From Ovis canadensis (Eukaryota; Chordata; Mammalia; Artiodactyla; Bovidae), in the NCBI RefSeq assembly GCF_042477335.2, contig NC_091247.1, forward strand, positions 13,121,001 to 13,185,000: DNA of 64,000 bases, given 5' to 3'. The notes below the pieces were generated by a model. It saw only the letters and a list, made by a program, of their open reading frames with translations. It had not been told where the DNA came from and made no database searches. The position numbers and the translations under genes were made by a program. Within the stretch, counting starts at the first letter, position 1. Each line of letters begins with the position of its first letter. Positions 1 to 10,383 of this stretch are shown here, piece after piece.

Positions 1-620
1 GAAGTCAAGGAGTGATTGGATAGGGGAGATGATGGGGAGAGTCCCCCTGATTTTGGTTTGGTCCATCGATGAAAATGATGATCCTGTTAACAAACCAAAT
101 CAAATAAAAGGGAAAAACAAGCTAGTTCATGACAACCTGAAGCAATTTTGCTACAAAAACCAACTACTTATAAAGATCCATTTCTTCATATGTTACATAT
201 TAAATAATACATATATTCCTTACAGGTTCATACAGAAATAATCATGAAGATGGCCAGGTGATGAAGTGTGATTAGAAGATGAGGCGCTAGAGGCAGTGAG
301 TATAGAAATTTTTTTGCGAAGTTTGTCACTGGAAGGAATAATTGGTAGTTGGGCGAAAAGACAATATTGAATGAAGGGTTTTTATAGTACAAGGGACTTT
401 ATCAGGGTATGTGGATTACACAGAAGAACCCATTAGAATGGATGGAAAGGAAGAAGGAAAGGAAAAAATTCTATAACAAATTCAGAGAGTAAAGTCATAG
501 CCTTAGGAAGGGCTGTAGTGCTCAGTTGAATTTAAGTCTTTAAGGAGCTTGAAGAATATACATAAATAGACTAGAATTGTTATGAGCTGTAACCTATGAC
601 CCATGACTTGCTTTTTGATT
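1..620. other. Intergenic sequence upstream of OR1B1
   Basis: AT-rich, single-copy-looking sequence in which I recognise no repeat family, gene or RNA. It should contain the intron that separates the OR1B1 coding exon from its non-coding 5' exon(s), because a 3' splice site lies just before the coding start. Confidence 0.4.
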
Positions 621-654
621 CAAACTCTTTCAGGAGGGCTCTTTGTCACTCATC

Positions 655-1608
655 ATGGGCTGTGCCCCTAATGCTTCACATTCTCCAGTTTTCTTGCTTC
701 TCATGTTCTCAGGAGCTGAAGTCCCCCCCATTGTCCTCTTTGTCCTGTTCCTGGCTATTTACCTGACCACCATGATGGGGAATGTGACTTTAGTGCTGCT
801 CATCTCCCGGGACTCCAGGCTCCACTCACCTATGTACTATCTGCTCCGTGGTCTCTCAGTTGTAGACATGGGGCTGTCCACAGTCATTCTGCCCCAGTTG
901 CTGGCCCATCTGGTCACTCATGACCCAGCCATTCCTGCTGCCCGCTGCCTGGCCCAGTTATTCTTCTTCTATGTGTTTGGTGTTACAGACACACTTGTTA
1001 TTTCTGTCATGGCTCTGGATCGATACGTGGCCATCTGTGACCCTCTGCACTACCCTTCAGTGATGAATCACCAATGCTGTGCCCGCTTACTGGCCTTGTG
1101 TTGGGTGGTGTCTGTGGTGCACAGCATGCTGCATGTGGGTCTCCTCTTGCCTCTCTCCTGGGCTGCGGATGCCGAAGGCAACGTTCGCCTTCTCCACTTC
1201 TTTTGTGACCACCGACCACTTTTGCGAGCCTCTTGCTCTGACATCCATTCCAATGAGCTGGCCATATTCTTGGAGGGAGGCTTCCTCATGTTGGGCCCTT
1301 GTACCCTCATTGTACTCTCCTATGTCCGCATTGGGGCCACCATCCTACGTTTGCCCTCAGCAGCTGGTCGCCGCCGTGCAGTCTCCACCTGCGGGTCCCA
1401 TCTCACCATGGTTGGCTTTTTCTATGGCACCATCATCTGGGTCTACTTCCAGCCTCCTTCCCAGAACTCTCAGGATCAGGACATGGTGGCTGCTGTGATG
1501 TACACGTCCATTACTCCTTTGGCCAACCCTTTTGTGTACAGCCTTCGCAACAAGGATGTCAAGAGTGCATTCCATAGGCTGCTTAGAGGAGGGAGAGTGG
1601 CCTCCTGA
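655..1608 (+). CDS. OR1B1: Olfactory receptor OR1B1, intact
   Basis: Odorant-binding class A GPCR of olfactory cilia, expected to signal through Golf and cAMP. The coding exon gives 317 aa starting MGCAPNASHSP, close to human OR1B1 (recalled as starting MMSFAPNASHSP, 318 aa). An upstream in-frame TTG at 643 is not needed; the ATG at 655 is the likely start, with a splice-acceptor-like pyrimidine tract ending in CAG at 631-633. Seen: N-glycosylation site NAS at residues 6-8, GN in TM1 (42-43), SPMYYLL in TM2 (about 58-64), Cys98, MALDRYVAIC around 119-128 at the TM3/IC2 border, HFFCDH in EC2, [10 protein letters not shown] before TM6, and TPLANPFVYSLRN in TM7. Oddity: the first of the usual three EC2 cysteines is Ser (LPLSW), where I recall Cys in human OR1B1. 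A BovB copy begins within about 10 bases of the stop, so the 3' UTR is largely transposon-derived. Subfamily call is strong; expression is not shown. Confidence 0.93.
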   Translation: MGCAPNASHSPVFLLLMFSGAEVPPIVLFVLFLAIYLTTMMGNVTLVLLISRDSRLHSPMYYLLRGLSVVDMGLSTVILPQLLAHLVTHDPAIPAARCLAQLFFFYVFGVTDTLVISVMALDRYVAICDPLHYPSVMNHQCCARLLALCWVVSVVHSMLHVGLLLPLSWAADAEGNVRLLHFFCDHRPLLRASCSDIHSNELAIFLEGGFLMLGPCTLIVLSYVRIGATILRLPSAAGRRRAVSTCGSHLTMVGFFYGTIIWVYFQPPSQNSQDQDMVAAVMYTSITPLANPFVYSLRNKDVKSAFHRLLRGGRVAS

Positions 1609-1611
1609 TTA

Positions 1612-1978
1612 GCCTGATGCTTTTGAACTGTGGTGTTGGAGAAGACTCTTGAGAGTCCCTTGGTCCACAAGAGATCAAACCAGTCAATCCTAAATGAAAT
1701 CAACCCTGAATATTCATTGGAAGGACTGATACTGAAGCTGAAGCTCCAATACTTTGGCCCCTGATGTGAAGAGCTGACTCATTAGAAAAGACTCTGATGC
1801 TGGGAAAGATTGAAGGCAGGAGGAGAAGGGGGTAACAGAGGATGAGATAGTTGGATGGCATCTCTGACTCAATGGACACGAGTTTGAGCAAGCTCTGGGA
1901 GATGATGAAGGACAGGGAAGCCTGGGGTGCGGCAGTCCATGAGGTTGCAAAGAGTCAGACATGACTGAGCAACTGAAC
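1612..1978 (+). repeat. BovB (RTE) LINE, 3' end
   Basis: 3'-terminal part of BovB in the sense direction. It begins in the segment encoding the C-terminal RT-region peptide ending in RVP and carries the hallmark 3' end reading 'gttgcaaagagtcagacatgactgag' in pieces near 1945-1975. It is 5'-truncated and non-coding, and lies directly behind the OR1B1 stop codon. Confidence 0.88.
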
Positions 1979-1979
1979 A

Positions 1980-2754
1980 GCAACAACAAACAGTCATGTT
2001 TGTTAGATGAAGAAAGAAGTGGGCAGATTTGAGCAGGGCTGCTTTTGGAGGTGAAAGCGGGGAATGGCCTGGGCAATTTATGGAACTCCAGTTTTAGTTC
2101 TTGTTGATCTGGTGCTCTGACAGCTGTGAAAATTCCCACATTCATGCCGCACATGCTCAGGGCTTCCTCATTAGCAAGCCTCCAGAATTTTCCCTCTGGC
2201 CATTTATCTTCAGAGGATAGAAGTGCATCACTAAGCCTGGGTTATGTAATTCCAGTTGCAGAAATATGGGAATGATGTGAAATTCTGAGCTAAAGCAAAG
2301 ACAGTGAAGTTAATTAAGTCACATTGAATTCTGTGAGCTGGTTTGTGGGGAGTGGGTTGGTGTATGTGAGAAAGTTAGTGGAAGAGAAGTTTGGGTAAAT
2401 AGAGATGTCAATTTCTTACCTTTTTCATTAAGTGAGTGAATATATGCCCAGAAGTGAGTGTGAAACGGGGGCCATGATTCTATTATTCCACACCTGAGCC
2501 CCAGTTTCCATGGGCTTCTCATGTTATGAATGTCTTATTCTGATGCATGTGAATTCTGTTTTGTATATTAATATTTTCAGTTAATTTTAATTTACATTTC
2601 TTAAAGTAAAATATATGAAGAAAATGCAAGCTAAATACTTTGCTGCATAATACAGGAAACAGTGAACTATTTAAACAATAGATAAAATAAATTGGTCATA
2701 CTTAGATTTTTAAGAACTAGACATTGACCTCTATTTTGTGATCTTTTAAATTTA
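1980..2754. other. Unclassified intergenic sequence
   Basis: No gene or repeat that I can name. The last 250 bases are AT-rich and lead into an ancient L1. Confidence 0.35.
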
Positions 2755-3574
2755 CAGTGATAATCAAAACATTTTTAATTGATATATAATTAACATATGG
2801 CATTGTGTAAGTTTAAGGTGTACAATGTGTTCATTTGTTGCATTTATATACTGTAGTTTGATTACCAGTATCCCCTCTAGCATATAATTATCATTTCTCT
2901 TTTGTGGTGGGAACAATTAAGATCTAGTTGCTTAGAAATTTAGGAGTTTATGATACAGTATTGTCTATATTTAGTCTGCTGTGCATTATTTCCAAGGCTT
3001 ATGTATCTACTAGTTGTAGGTTTGTTCCCTTAAGCAACATCTTCCCAATTCTACCTGTAACCCCAACTCCTGGTAACCACCATTTTACTCTGTTTTTGTG
3101 ATTTTATTTTCTTTAGATCCTACATATAAGTGGTATCATACAGCATTGTCTTTCTCTGACTGACCTAATGTAGCATAATGTCTTCATAGTTCACTTGTGT
3201 TTCTGCAAATAGCAGGATTTCCTTCTTTCTCATAGCTGAGTAATATTCCATGGTATATTTGTATCACATTTTCTTTACCTGTTCATCCATTGATTGACAC
3301 TTAGGTTGTTTCCCTATCTTGGTTATGTTGAATAACGCTATAATAAACATGGGAGTGCCAGGATATGCCCAGAAGTGGGATTGCTGGATTGCATGGTAGT
3401 TATATTTAAATTTTTTTTGTTTTCCATAGTGGCTATACTAATTTATATTTACACCATCAGTGCCCAAGAGTTTCCCTTTTCTCCACATCTTGGCCAACAC
3501 TTGTCTTTTTGATGATAGCCATTCAAACGTGTGCAGTGCTGTTTCGTTGTGGGTTTAGTTTGCATTTCCCCGAT

Positions 3575-3892
3575 GGCTTCCCTGATAGCTCAGTTGGTAA
3601 AGAATCTGCCTGCAATACAGGAGACCCTGTTTCCATTCCTGGGTCAGGAAGATCTGCTGGAGAAGGGATAGGCTACCCACTCCAGTATTCTTGGGCTTCC
3701 TCTGTGGCTCAGCTGGTAAAGAATCTGCCTGCAATGCAGGAGACCTCGGTTCGATCCCCGAGTTGGGAAGATCCCCTGGAGAAGGGAAACGCTACCCACT
3801 CTAGTATTCTGGGCTGGAGAATTCCATGAACTGAATAGTCCATGAGGTCACAAAGAGTCGGACATGACTGAGCGACTTTCACTTTCACTTTC
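3575..3892 (+). repeat. Bov-tA SINE with duplicated tRNA-like head
   Basis: Two tRNA-Glu-derived heads in tandem (starting about 3575 and about 3693), each with 'agctcagttggtaaagaatc'-like sequence, followed by one BovA-type tail ending in repeated CTTTCA at about 3880-3892. Inserted in the ancient L1, whose sequence continues on both sides. Confidence 0.88.
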
Positions 3893-4463
3893 AATGATTA
3901 GTGATGTTGAACACCTTTTCATGTACTTGTTGGCTATTTGGATGTCTTTTTAAAAAGACTCTACTCAGACCTTATGCTTCTTTCTTTCTTTTTTTTTGCC
4001 TTTAAAATTTTTTTTATTTTACTTTACAATGCTGTATTGGTTTTTCTTAAGCAGATGTTTTTGGTTGTTGTTATTGAATTCTGTCAGATTATGGTTTGCA
4101 AATATTTTCTCCCATTCTGTATGTTGACTTTTCAATGTTTCTTTAGCTGTGCGGAAGCTTTTTAGTCCGATGCAGTCACACTTGACTTTTACTTCTGCTC
4201 TTTGTGCTTTTGTTGTCATATATAGCCACTGTCATATACAGTTGCCCAGATCAATATGAAGGGCCTTCTTCCTTATCTTCTTCTAGCAGTTTTATGGTGT
4301 CAGGTCTTATGTTTAAGCATTTAATCCATTTGAGCTAATTTTTGTGCAGAGTGTAGGACAAAGGTTCAGCTTTATTATTTTTTAATATGTGTTTGTTCAG
4401 TTTCCTCAACATCATTTGTTGAAGAAATGATCCTTTCTCCACTGCTTGTCAAAAATCGATTGA

Positions 4464-4673
4464 CAGGGATTTCCCTAGTGGTCTAGTGGTTAAGAATCTG
4501 CCTTGCAATGCAGGCATGGGTTTGATCCCTGGTTGGGGAGCTAAGATCCAACATGACATGGAGCAACTAAGCCCTTGGCAACTACTGAGCCCATGTGCCA
4601 CAACTAGAGATTCTGTGTACTGCATCAAAATGTCCTACATGCTGCAACTAAGACACATTCAGCAGAAAGAAAA
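4464..4673 (+). repeat. CHR-type artiodactyl SINE with target-site duplication
   Basis: tRNA-derived head (TTCCCTAGTGGTCTAGTGG), 'ctaagatcc' and 'gagcaactaagccc' body motifs, and an A-rich tail. It is flanked by a 13-base direct repeat AAAAATCGATTGA (4451-4463) and AAAAATCAATTGA (4674-4686), one mismatch, marking insertion into the old L1. Confidence 0.82.
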
Positions 4674-4785
4674 AAAAATCAATTGAAAAGATAAATAGGT
4701 CTTTTCTAGACTCTCAACTATATTTTGTTGGCCTATATGTCTAACATTTTTTATGTACCATATTCTTTTTAAGTGTATTTTTCAC

Positions 4786-4912
4786 AAAGTGTTTATTTAT
4801 TTAAATTTTTACCTGCACCACGTGGCTTGTTTGGGATCTTAGTTCCTGGACCAGGGATCAAACCCAGACCCTTGGCAGTGAAAGTATGAAGTCTTAACCA
4901 CTGGACTTCCAT
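4786..4912 (-). repeat. CHR-type SINE, antisense
   Basis: Reverse complement of the tRNA-derived SINE: the right end reads as the reversed head (CTTAACCACTGGACTTCC), preceded by GGGATCTTAGTTCCTGGACC. No convincing target-site duplication seen. Confidence 0.75.
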
Positions 4913-4924
4913 ATTATTTTCATT

Positions 4925-4996
4925 GCTGTAGTTTCAAAATAAATTTTGAAATAGAAACTTGCTGTAGTTTCAAAATAAATTTTGGAATAGAAACAC
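4925..4996 (+). repeat. 36-bp direct tandem duplication
   Basis: Two near-identical adjacent 36-base copies, each starting GCTGTAGTTTCAAAATAAAT (4925-4960 and 4961-4996). Confidence 0.85.
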
Positions 4997-5344
4997 ATGA
5001 GTCCTTCGCCTTTGTTCTTCAGTTTTTTTCAAGAATGTTTCGGGTACCCATGGTTCCTTTCAAGTCCATATGAATATTAGATTTGCTTTTCTCCATTTCT
5101 ACAAAATAGTCTGGTGAGATTTTTATCATTGATTTTAGAAGCCAATTTGTGAAGACTTGAATAAAATTAGGTAGTTCATCGGACGATGGGTCAGGTTGCG
5201 ATGAAGGACAAACACTGTAAGCCAGGAGACTTTGAATGCCAGCAGAGGCATTTGAACAACAACAAAAGAAAGAAAAGAAAAGAAGAGGATGAATCTCCAG
5301 GGGCAGTTCCTCCTTCAAAACATGAAAAAACTGGCAAGTATTGA

Positions 5345-5385
5345 TTTGGCCAAAAAGTTCATTTGGGTTTTTCTGTAAGATGGAA
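5345..5385 (+). mobile_element. Possible mariner terminal inverted repeat fragment
   Basis: The string TTGGCCAAAAAGTTCATTTG followed by GGTTTTTCTGTAAGATGG resembles the end of ruminant mariner elements. Only one end is visible and there is no transposase, so at most a truncated scrap, abutting a BovB copy. The 5150-5344 stretch before it is unclassified. Confidence 0.4.
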
Positions 5386-5655
5386 AGACTGATGTTGAAG
5401 CTGAAACTCTGATATTTTGGCCACCTGATGTGAAGAACTGACTCATTTGAAAAGACCCTGATGTTGGGAAAGATTGAAGGTGGGAGGAGAAGGGGACAAC
5501 AGAGAATGAGACGGCTGGATGGCATTACTGACTCAATGGACATGAGTTTGAGTAAACTCTGGGATTTGGTAATGGACAGGGAGGCCTGGCGTGCTGCAGT
5601 CCATGGGGTCACAAAGAGTGGGACACAACTGAGCAACTGAACTGAACTGAACTGG
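5386..5655 (+). repeat. BovB LINE, 3' end
   Basis: Sense 3' end of BovB, from the segment encoding LKLQYFGHL-type peptide to the terminal ACTGAACTGAACTG repeats. Confidence 0.88.
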
Positions 5656-5663
5656 ACTGAATA

Positions 5664-5866
5664 GGTGAAAATGAAAGTGAAAGTCGCTCAGTCGTGTCCA
5701 GCTCCTTGCAACCCCATGGACTATATAGTGCATGGAATTATCGAGGCCAGAATACTGGAGTAGGTAGCCATTCCCTTCTGCAGAGTATCTTCACAACTGG
5801 GGTCTGAACCCAGGTCTCCTGCATTGCAGGCAGATTCTTTACCAGCTGAGCTATCAGGGAAGCCCC
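5664..5866 (-). repeat. Bov-tA SINE, antisense
   Basis: The BovA tail (GTCGCTCAGTCGTGTCC) is on the left and the reversed tRNA-like head (TTTACCAGCTGAGCTATCAG, then GGAAGCCCC) is on the right. Short AATAGGT-like repeats flank it, consistent with insertion directly behind the BovB end. Confidence 0.87.
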
Positions 5867-5869
5867 TAA

Positions 5870-6320
5870 TAGGTAAATGTTTACATCAACAAAAAAACAT
5901 CACCAGGAGAAAAATCACTGAAACGGGATAGAAGATCTTCATGGAATTTTATAAATTTCCCAACCCAACCCATGGTTGGTCTTGGTCTCAACATTCTGCA
6001 TTCCCAAGAATCTCCCCAATATTCGTATAATCTCATTATGGTGCTCTACATCATTCTGTTTGTTTTGTACACACAGATGTGTTTAAATCCAGTATTCTGA
6101 GGTGAACCAGAGAGCTAAATGGTTAAATGAAATCCATCAAAAGAATTTAATCGGGTGAGGGCAGGAACTGAGAAAGTCATTGGCGAGCAGAATGGAACCA
6201 TGATAACATCTGAAGTTGTCCCACTGCTGTATCATAAAGCCTCATGTCTTGCCATTAATTCAGCTGAGTTAAAATGTTGGCATTGATAACAAACACTTGA
6301 TAATTATAGAAAGGCTAGGT
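5870..6320. other. Unclassified intergenic sequence
   Basis: No recognisable gene or repeat family. Confidence 0.3.
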
Positions 6321-6321
6321 T

Positions 6322-6432
6322 AGATGTTTTTTATCTCGTTCCAGGAATTCTTCCCTTTGTTTTGTTTCTCTCCCCAATTTTAGTTTAGCTTGGTGTTTTG
6401 AGTTGTTTAAATCTATATATGTGTATTTCTTC
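6322..6432 (+). repeat. Direct repeat, left copy (unassigned)
   Basis: About 111 bases starting AGATGTTTTTTATCTCGTTC that recur at 7641-7752 in the same orientation, about 1,320 bases away, with roughly five substitutions and one single-base length change by eye. It does not match the SINE, LINE or OR sequences in this window. Confidence 0.85.
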
Positions 6433-6817
6433 TTGAGATGCTGATATGGGAATTGAGTTCCCCTTAAGGTTTTTCTTGTCTAACTGTTGATGTGATGCAA
6501 GGCCACTGTGTCCCCTAAGGGATAGACCTTCCCTACAGGCACAGTTATTTTTAGATGCTTTACAGTCTTAGCCTCAGTGAGATTTAGATATAAGGAAGAA
6601 GGAGGAGCCACTTGTGTTACCATCCCAGTTGATAAAGGAAGATACAAGGGCTCAGCCCATTCTAAATAATATTTCATCTGAACAAAATTGGAGTCTCCTG
6701 GGGTTGGTAGAATCCCAGAATGAGGGCATGTAAATGGCGCTGTATCACTGGGGTGAGCTGTTCTACAGAAAAGCCTTTATGGAAAATGACAAAAAGGGAA
6801 TCCCTAGTTTTGCGAGA
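6433..6817. other. Unclassified sequence between the direct repeats, left part
   Basis: No family recognised. The minus strand is open for 65 codons (6480-6677) but resembles nothing I know. Confidence 0.3.
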
Positions 6818-6940
6818 GGAGAAGGAAATGGCAACCCACTCCAGTGTTCTTGCCTGAAGAATCCCAGGGACGGGGGAACCTGGTGGGCTGCCGTCTATGG
6901 GGTCGCACAGAGTTGGACATGACTAAAGTGACTTAGCAGC
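6818..6940 (+). repeat. BOV-A2 SINE monomer with target-site duplication
   Basis: Monomer starting GGAGAAGGAAATGGCAACCC and ending GACTTAGCAGC. It is flanked by AGTTTTGCGAGA (6806-6817) and AGTTTTGTGAGA (6941-6952), a 12-base target-site duplication with one mismatch. It lies between the two long direct repeats. Confidence 0.88.
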
Positions 6941-6952
6941 AGTTTTGTGAGA

Positions 6953-7640
6953 ATGTGGAGAAGAAACACAGTTCCACCCAAATTTTCTAACCTGAGTGTA
7001 CATTAAGTACAAAGAAAAGGTGTGATTAAGGTTACACTGTGCCCTAAGAGTAAACAGAAGGGAATAGGAAATAAGTAAACACATAATCCTCTTGTAGAAA
7101 GCAATGTGATACTGGTACTCAAAATATACCAAGAATAGAGTGAGGTTCAAACGTCATAGTCAAAAAAAGCAATGGGATGGAGGAATTGACAATGATGACG
7201 CAGAAAGATATGTTTTTGAGTGAAAATAATAAAGCTTAGATGGAGAATATAGTCATGTAATTGGAGAGGGTATGGACAGACATTTCGGCCCCCAGGTGCA
7301 AGAAATGTGGGACAGGGGACCCAATTTATTTTGTGAGAATGTTGAAGATATATTCTTGGGACAGAGAAAAAGAGGTTCAGATTTATACATCTCAGATTCA
7401 ACCTTTGTGATTCATCAACATAGGGGAAAAGACTAGAAATAGAATTTAAATCAAGAAAGTAATATATAAAACATATCTGTAACATTCAGATATTGATAAA
7501 ACAGGGAAGACTATATGTTCCTTGGTGCTTTCATTAAAGAAGAAAGATAAGAATAGCACAATTGGAGTTTGACACTTATCTCTCTCCTTTCTTCAGGATT
7601 CTGTATGTTCCTAAAGTACAGGTGGAAACTGGGAAATCTG
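6953..7640. other. Unclassified sequence between the direct repeats, right part
   Basis: No family recognised. A 112-codon open stretch on the minus strand (7147-7485) has no features I can place and is probably chance. Confidence 0.3.
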
Positions 7641-7752
7641 AGATGTTTTCCTATCTCGTTCCAGGAATTCTTCCCTTTGTTTTGTTTCTCTCCCAAATTT
7701 CAGTTTAGTTTGGTGTTTTGAGTTGTTTAAATCTATATACGTGTATTTCTTC
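7641..7752 (+). repeat. Direct repeat, right copy (unassigned)
   Basis: Second copy of the 6322-6432 unit. Similarity stops abruptly at about 7752, so this is not a simple continuing tandem duplication. Confidence 0.85.
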
Positions 7753-9432
7753 ATCTCTCTCCTAAACGAACTACTCCTCTCTGTGTCTTCTAGAATCAGC
7801 ATCCTTGATCTCTCCACGTTGTCTGAACAGGATCCGCAGAGCTCAGATTCTGATGAGAATAATGTTAAAATATTGGAAAATAACCAAGATATAGAGATGA
7901 GTATTGAAAAAGTCAGAAGAATACTACCACAGCTTATAACTATTTTTTCATATAATCAGTTTTCAAATACAGTTTTGCTTTGCTTGAGAGAAAATGGACT
8001 CTATATTATTACATTTTAATCCTCATGATGGATAAATTTATACTCTTTGACACTCTTTCCTTCTCAAAGATGATTTTCTCTCACCCTTTCCCCATGAAGG
8101 GACTTTTTCAATATTTCTTCCTTCCCATCTTTTTTTTTTTCTTCTCTCACCTTCTTCTATACCTCCATGTAGATGTCTGTGTGTGACCACTGGCTTGAAT
8201 GTATAATATAATCATAAGAGCATAAAGTTTGAGCCATATCACTGACATGGAAAAGGATACATGAAGAAATAAAGACAAAAGAACAGACACTGGAAAACGT
8301 AAATTTTCTTTATCTTTTAAGCTCCTGTGAGCTTTTCTTTAAAGAAAGCACCAAGAGAGATGGCCTTAAAATGGTTTTGATTCTTTATCTTAATGTTAGG
8401 GATATTATCTTGGTGTGTGGAACACTGGACTCACTAAAGAATAAATGAAACCATAACACATGATTTGGCACTGCCATGATAAAAATTTACACAGTTAGAC
8501 TAATGTTAATGTTGTCTACTGATTTTTAGCATTTACTTGGAAGACTTAACTATGCCTACAACCAGTAATTTGTGTGTTTTCAATCTTGACAATATGCAAA
8601 TAAAGATATACCTTTCCAAATTTGGGGGGGGGGAGGTGCAGAGGTGAGGAAGATAAGTGGAGTCTGAAGTTGATAGACTGTAGATTGAAGCAAATCATTT
8701 AAAAGCAGAAAAGCAACTAATTGAAGAGCTAAAATATCATCAAAAAATTGAGGAAAAGAAGGAAGAGTGGCAGTAATGTAAATAAGATAAAACTTTATCT
8801 TTTATGATAAAGAGCCAAAAGATTATCTTTAATTAATAAAAACTGGCACATAGATATATAAGTATATACCACTTTATTTAGAAGCAGAGAGGTGTGAATC
8901 ACTAGAAGAGGTCAAACTAAACACACAGGTGTGTAAATGTAGGGTAAGAGACCTCTGCTTTTTAGTATATGTTGTCTTGCACTCTACTACTTTAAAATTA
9001 TTTTACTCACATTCATGAGAAAATGCTGAAAATATATAAATGTATCCTTGCCCCCAAAACAACCTCAAAAGGTTATCTCTTTGATGTGCTGCATAAATCT
9101 ACCTATAGGAAAAACCTAAGCTGAAAAGTCACAAGAATCTCGTCCACTAGCAGATTATATTATTCCTTGAAAATAAATCATTAACAAAGTCAACAATTAT
9201 ATTTATCATTGCTAGTCTCACCCCAGGCAAGTTCATTTGACTTAATGGAATAAGTGCTCTCCTATGGGAAAAAAAAGTTGAGTTTCTGGACATGCAAAGC
9301 TAGGACCAGATCTTAATTTCAGTGCCTCAGCAAAGACGTAGAGACTTAGACATCTGGCCAGAGTCTGAGGATCTTTCCCTTCTCCTTCCAGCTCTGAGAA
9401 ATGAAGTGTGATGGTTGAGGCTGATAAAACTA
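7753..9432. other. Unclassified AT-rich intergenic sequence
   Basis: No gene or clear repeat family. Contains a poly-T run near 8131-8140 and a run of nine to ten G near 8624-8633. Confidence 0.3.
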
Positions 9433-9883
9433 CACAGTAAGTTCCCTACATGTGAACCTTCAAGCTGTGAACTTTCAAAGAAGCGAATGTGCGTCTGGTT
9501 CCAGCAAGGAACCGGAACTTGGGCCATCATCGTCAGGCGTGAGTGAAACTGCAGCTTGCCCTCCATCTCCTGTTGCTGATGATCCTTCAGTTCTTCATCT
9601 CCCACCTCATCTGCCTCCTCAAGCCAGTAACTCTTCTTCCTGTTCAGTTGATGCCAGCCCTTGTATGCTAGCTGTTGTACTGTACTACTACACTTTTTAA
9701 GGCACTGTATTGTAAGATTTAAAATGTTTTCTTTATTTTTTGTTTGCCTTTTTAAAATGTATTATCAACCTATTGCAGTACAGTGTTATGTAGCCAATTG
9801 TGTTAGTTGGGTAGCTAGGCAATGTTGAATTTATAAATGCATTCTTGGAAGGGAACTTGTTTGTATATAAGGGGCTTACTGTA
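9433..9883 (+). mobile_element. Tigger-like (pogo) DNA transposon, internally deleted
   Basis: Terminal inverted repeats are visible: left CAGTAAGTTCCCTACATGTG (from about 9435) and, reversed at the right end, CAGTAAGCCCCTTATATAC (ending about 9882), with TA at the flanks as expected for Tc1/mariner/pogo insertion. The open stretch 9452-9700 (82 codons, Ser/Pro-rich) may be a remnant of a transposase end, not a host gene. About 450 bases long, so non-autonomous. Confidence 0.65.
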
Positions 9884-9899
9884 CAGGATTAAGTCCAGG

Positions 9900-10090
9900 T
9901 TTTGTTGCTCAGATCACATAAGACCTTCACTAGAGTATTCTTTACGCTTTAACTTTCTCATCTGTAGTTAAGTGGTTGAAAGCAGTTTCTACCATGAGTG
10001 ACTGTTGTGAGAATCAAATGCCTGATATTTAGAATGCACACAGCAAGCACCAAAGACGTTATATGTTCAGTGATTACTTGTTATACAGTG
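9900..10090 (+). repeat. MIR-like SINE remnant
   Basis: Degraded MIR-type sequence with 'ctttctcatctgtag' and 'gttgtgagaatcaaatg' motifs at about 9950-10022. Limits are approximate. Confidence 0.55.
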
Positions 10091-10383
10091 AAGTTCAGAA
10101 AGTCCAGGACTGTGTGTGAGTTATCCTGTTGTCATTAGTATTAATCAAATTGAGAGATTGTAAGTGGTCAATACATGAACCTGGAATATACTAAAGAATG
10201 GGTAGGTGAGTGGATGAATAAGAAATAATGGCCTGGGAAAAAAATTAAAGAGAAAAAAATTCATTTTGGAAAACTAGGGACATCTGCACAAGAAAAGATG
10301 TTTCCTGCAAGCTATCTCTGAGTAAATTTCAACCTTATTTGATCTTAACCCTTGCTCTTTGCGGGTGATGTGGATTGAGGCTC

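Larger units (their letters stand above)
2755..5150 (-). repeat. Ancient L1 LINE, antisense, interrupted by SINEs
   Basis: An old, degraded mammalian L1 in minus orientation. The 3' UTR-like part (about 2755-3060) is followed, going right, by remnants of the ORF2 C-terminal region, including the antisense of the 'ATMKYYSA' and nearby conserved stretches around 3230-3400. It is split by a Bov-tA dimer (3575-3892), a CHR-type SINE (4464-4673) and another CHR-type SINE (4786-4912). ORF2-like sequence resumes at about 4690-4765 and about 4990-5150. A few bases near 4007-4046 look like the extreme 3' tip of a younger L1-BT. Outer limits are approximate. Confidence 0.7.

Noticed and set aside
643-654. 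Four extra N-terminal codons for OR1B1 starting at TTG
   Set aside because: Non-ATG start adjoining a splice acceptor; the ATG at 655 aligns with the expected OR N-terminus.
1007-1575. Several overlapping open frames on both strands inside the OR genes
   Set aside because: Shadows of the OR coding frames. The same holds at 10.5-11.3, 18.3-19.2, 28.4-29.4 and 53.0-54.0 kb.
3575-3892. tRNA-like sequences in many places
   Set aside because: They are the tRNA-derived heads of Bov-tA and CHR SINEs, each followed by a SINE body, not functional tRNA genes.
9452-9700. 82-codon open frame, Ser/Pro-rich
   Set aside because: It lies between the inverted repeats of a Tigger-like transposon and is explained by it.
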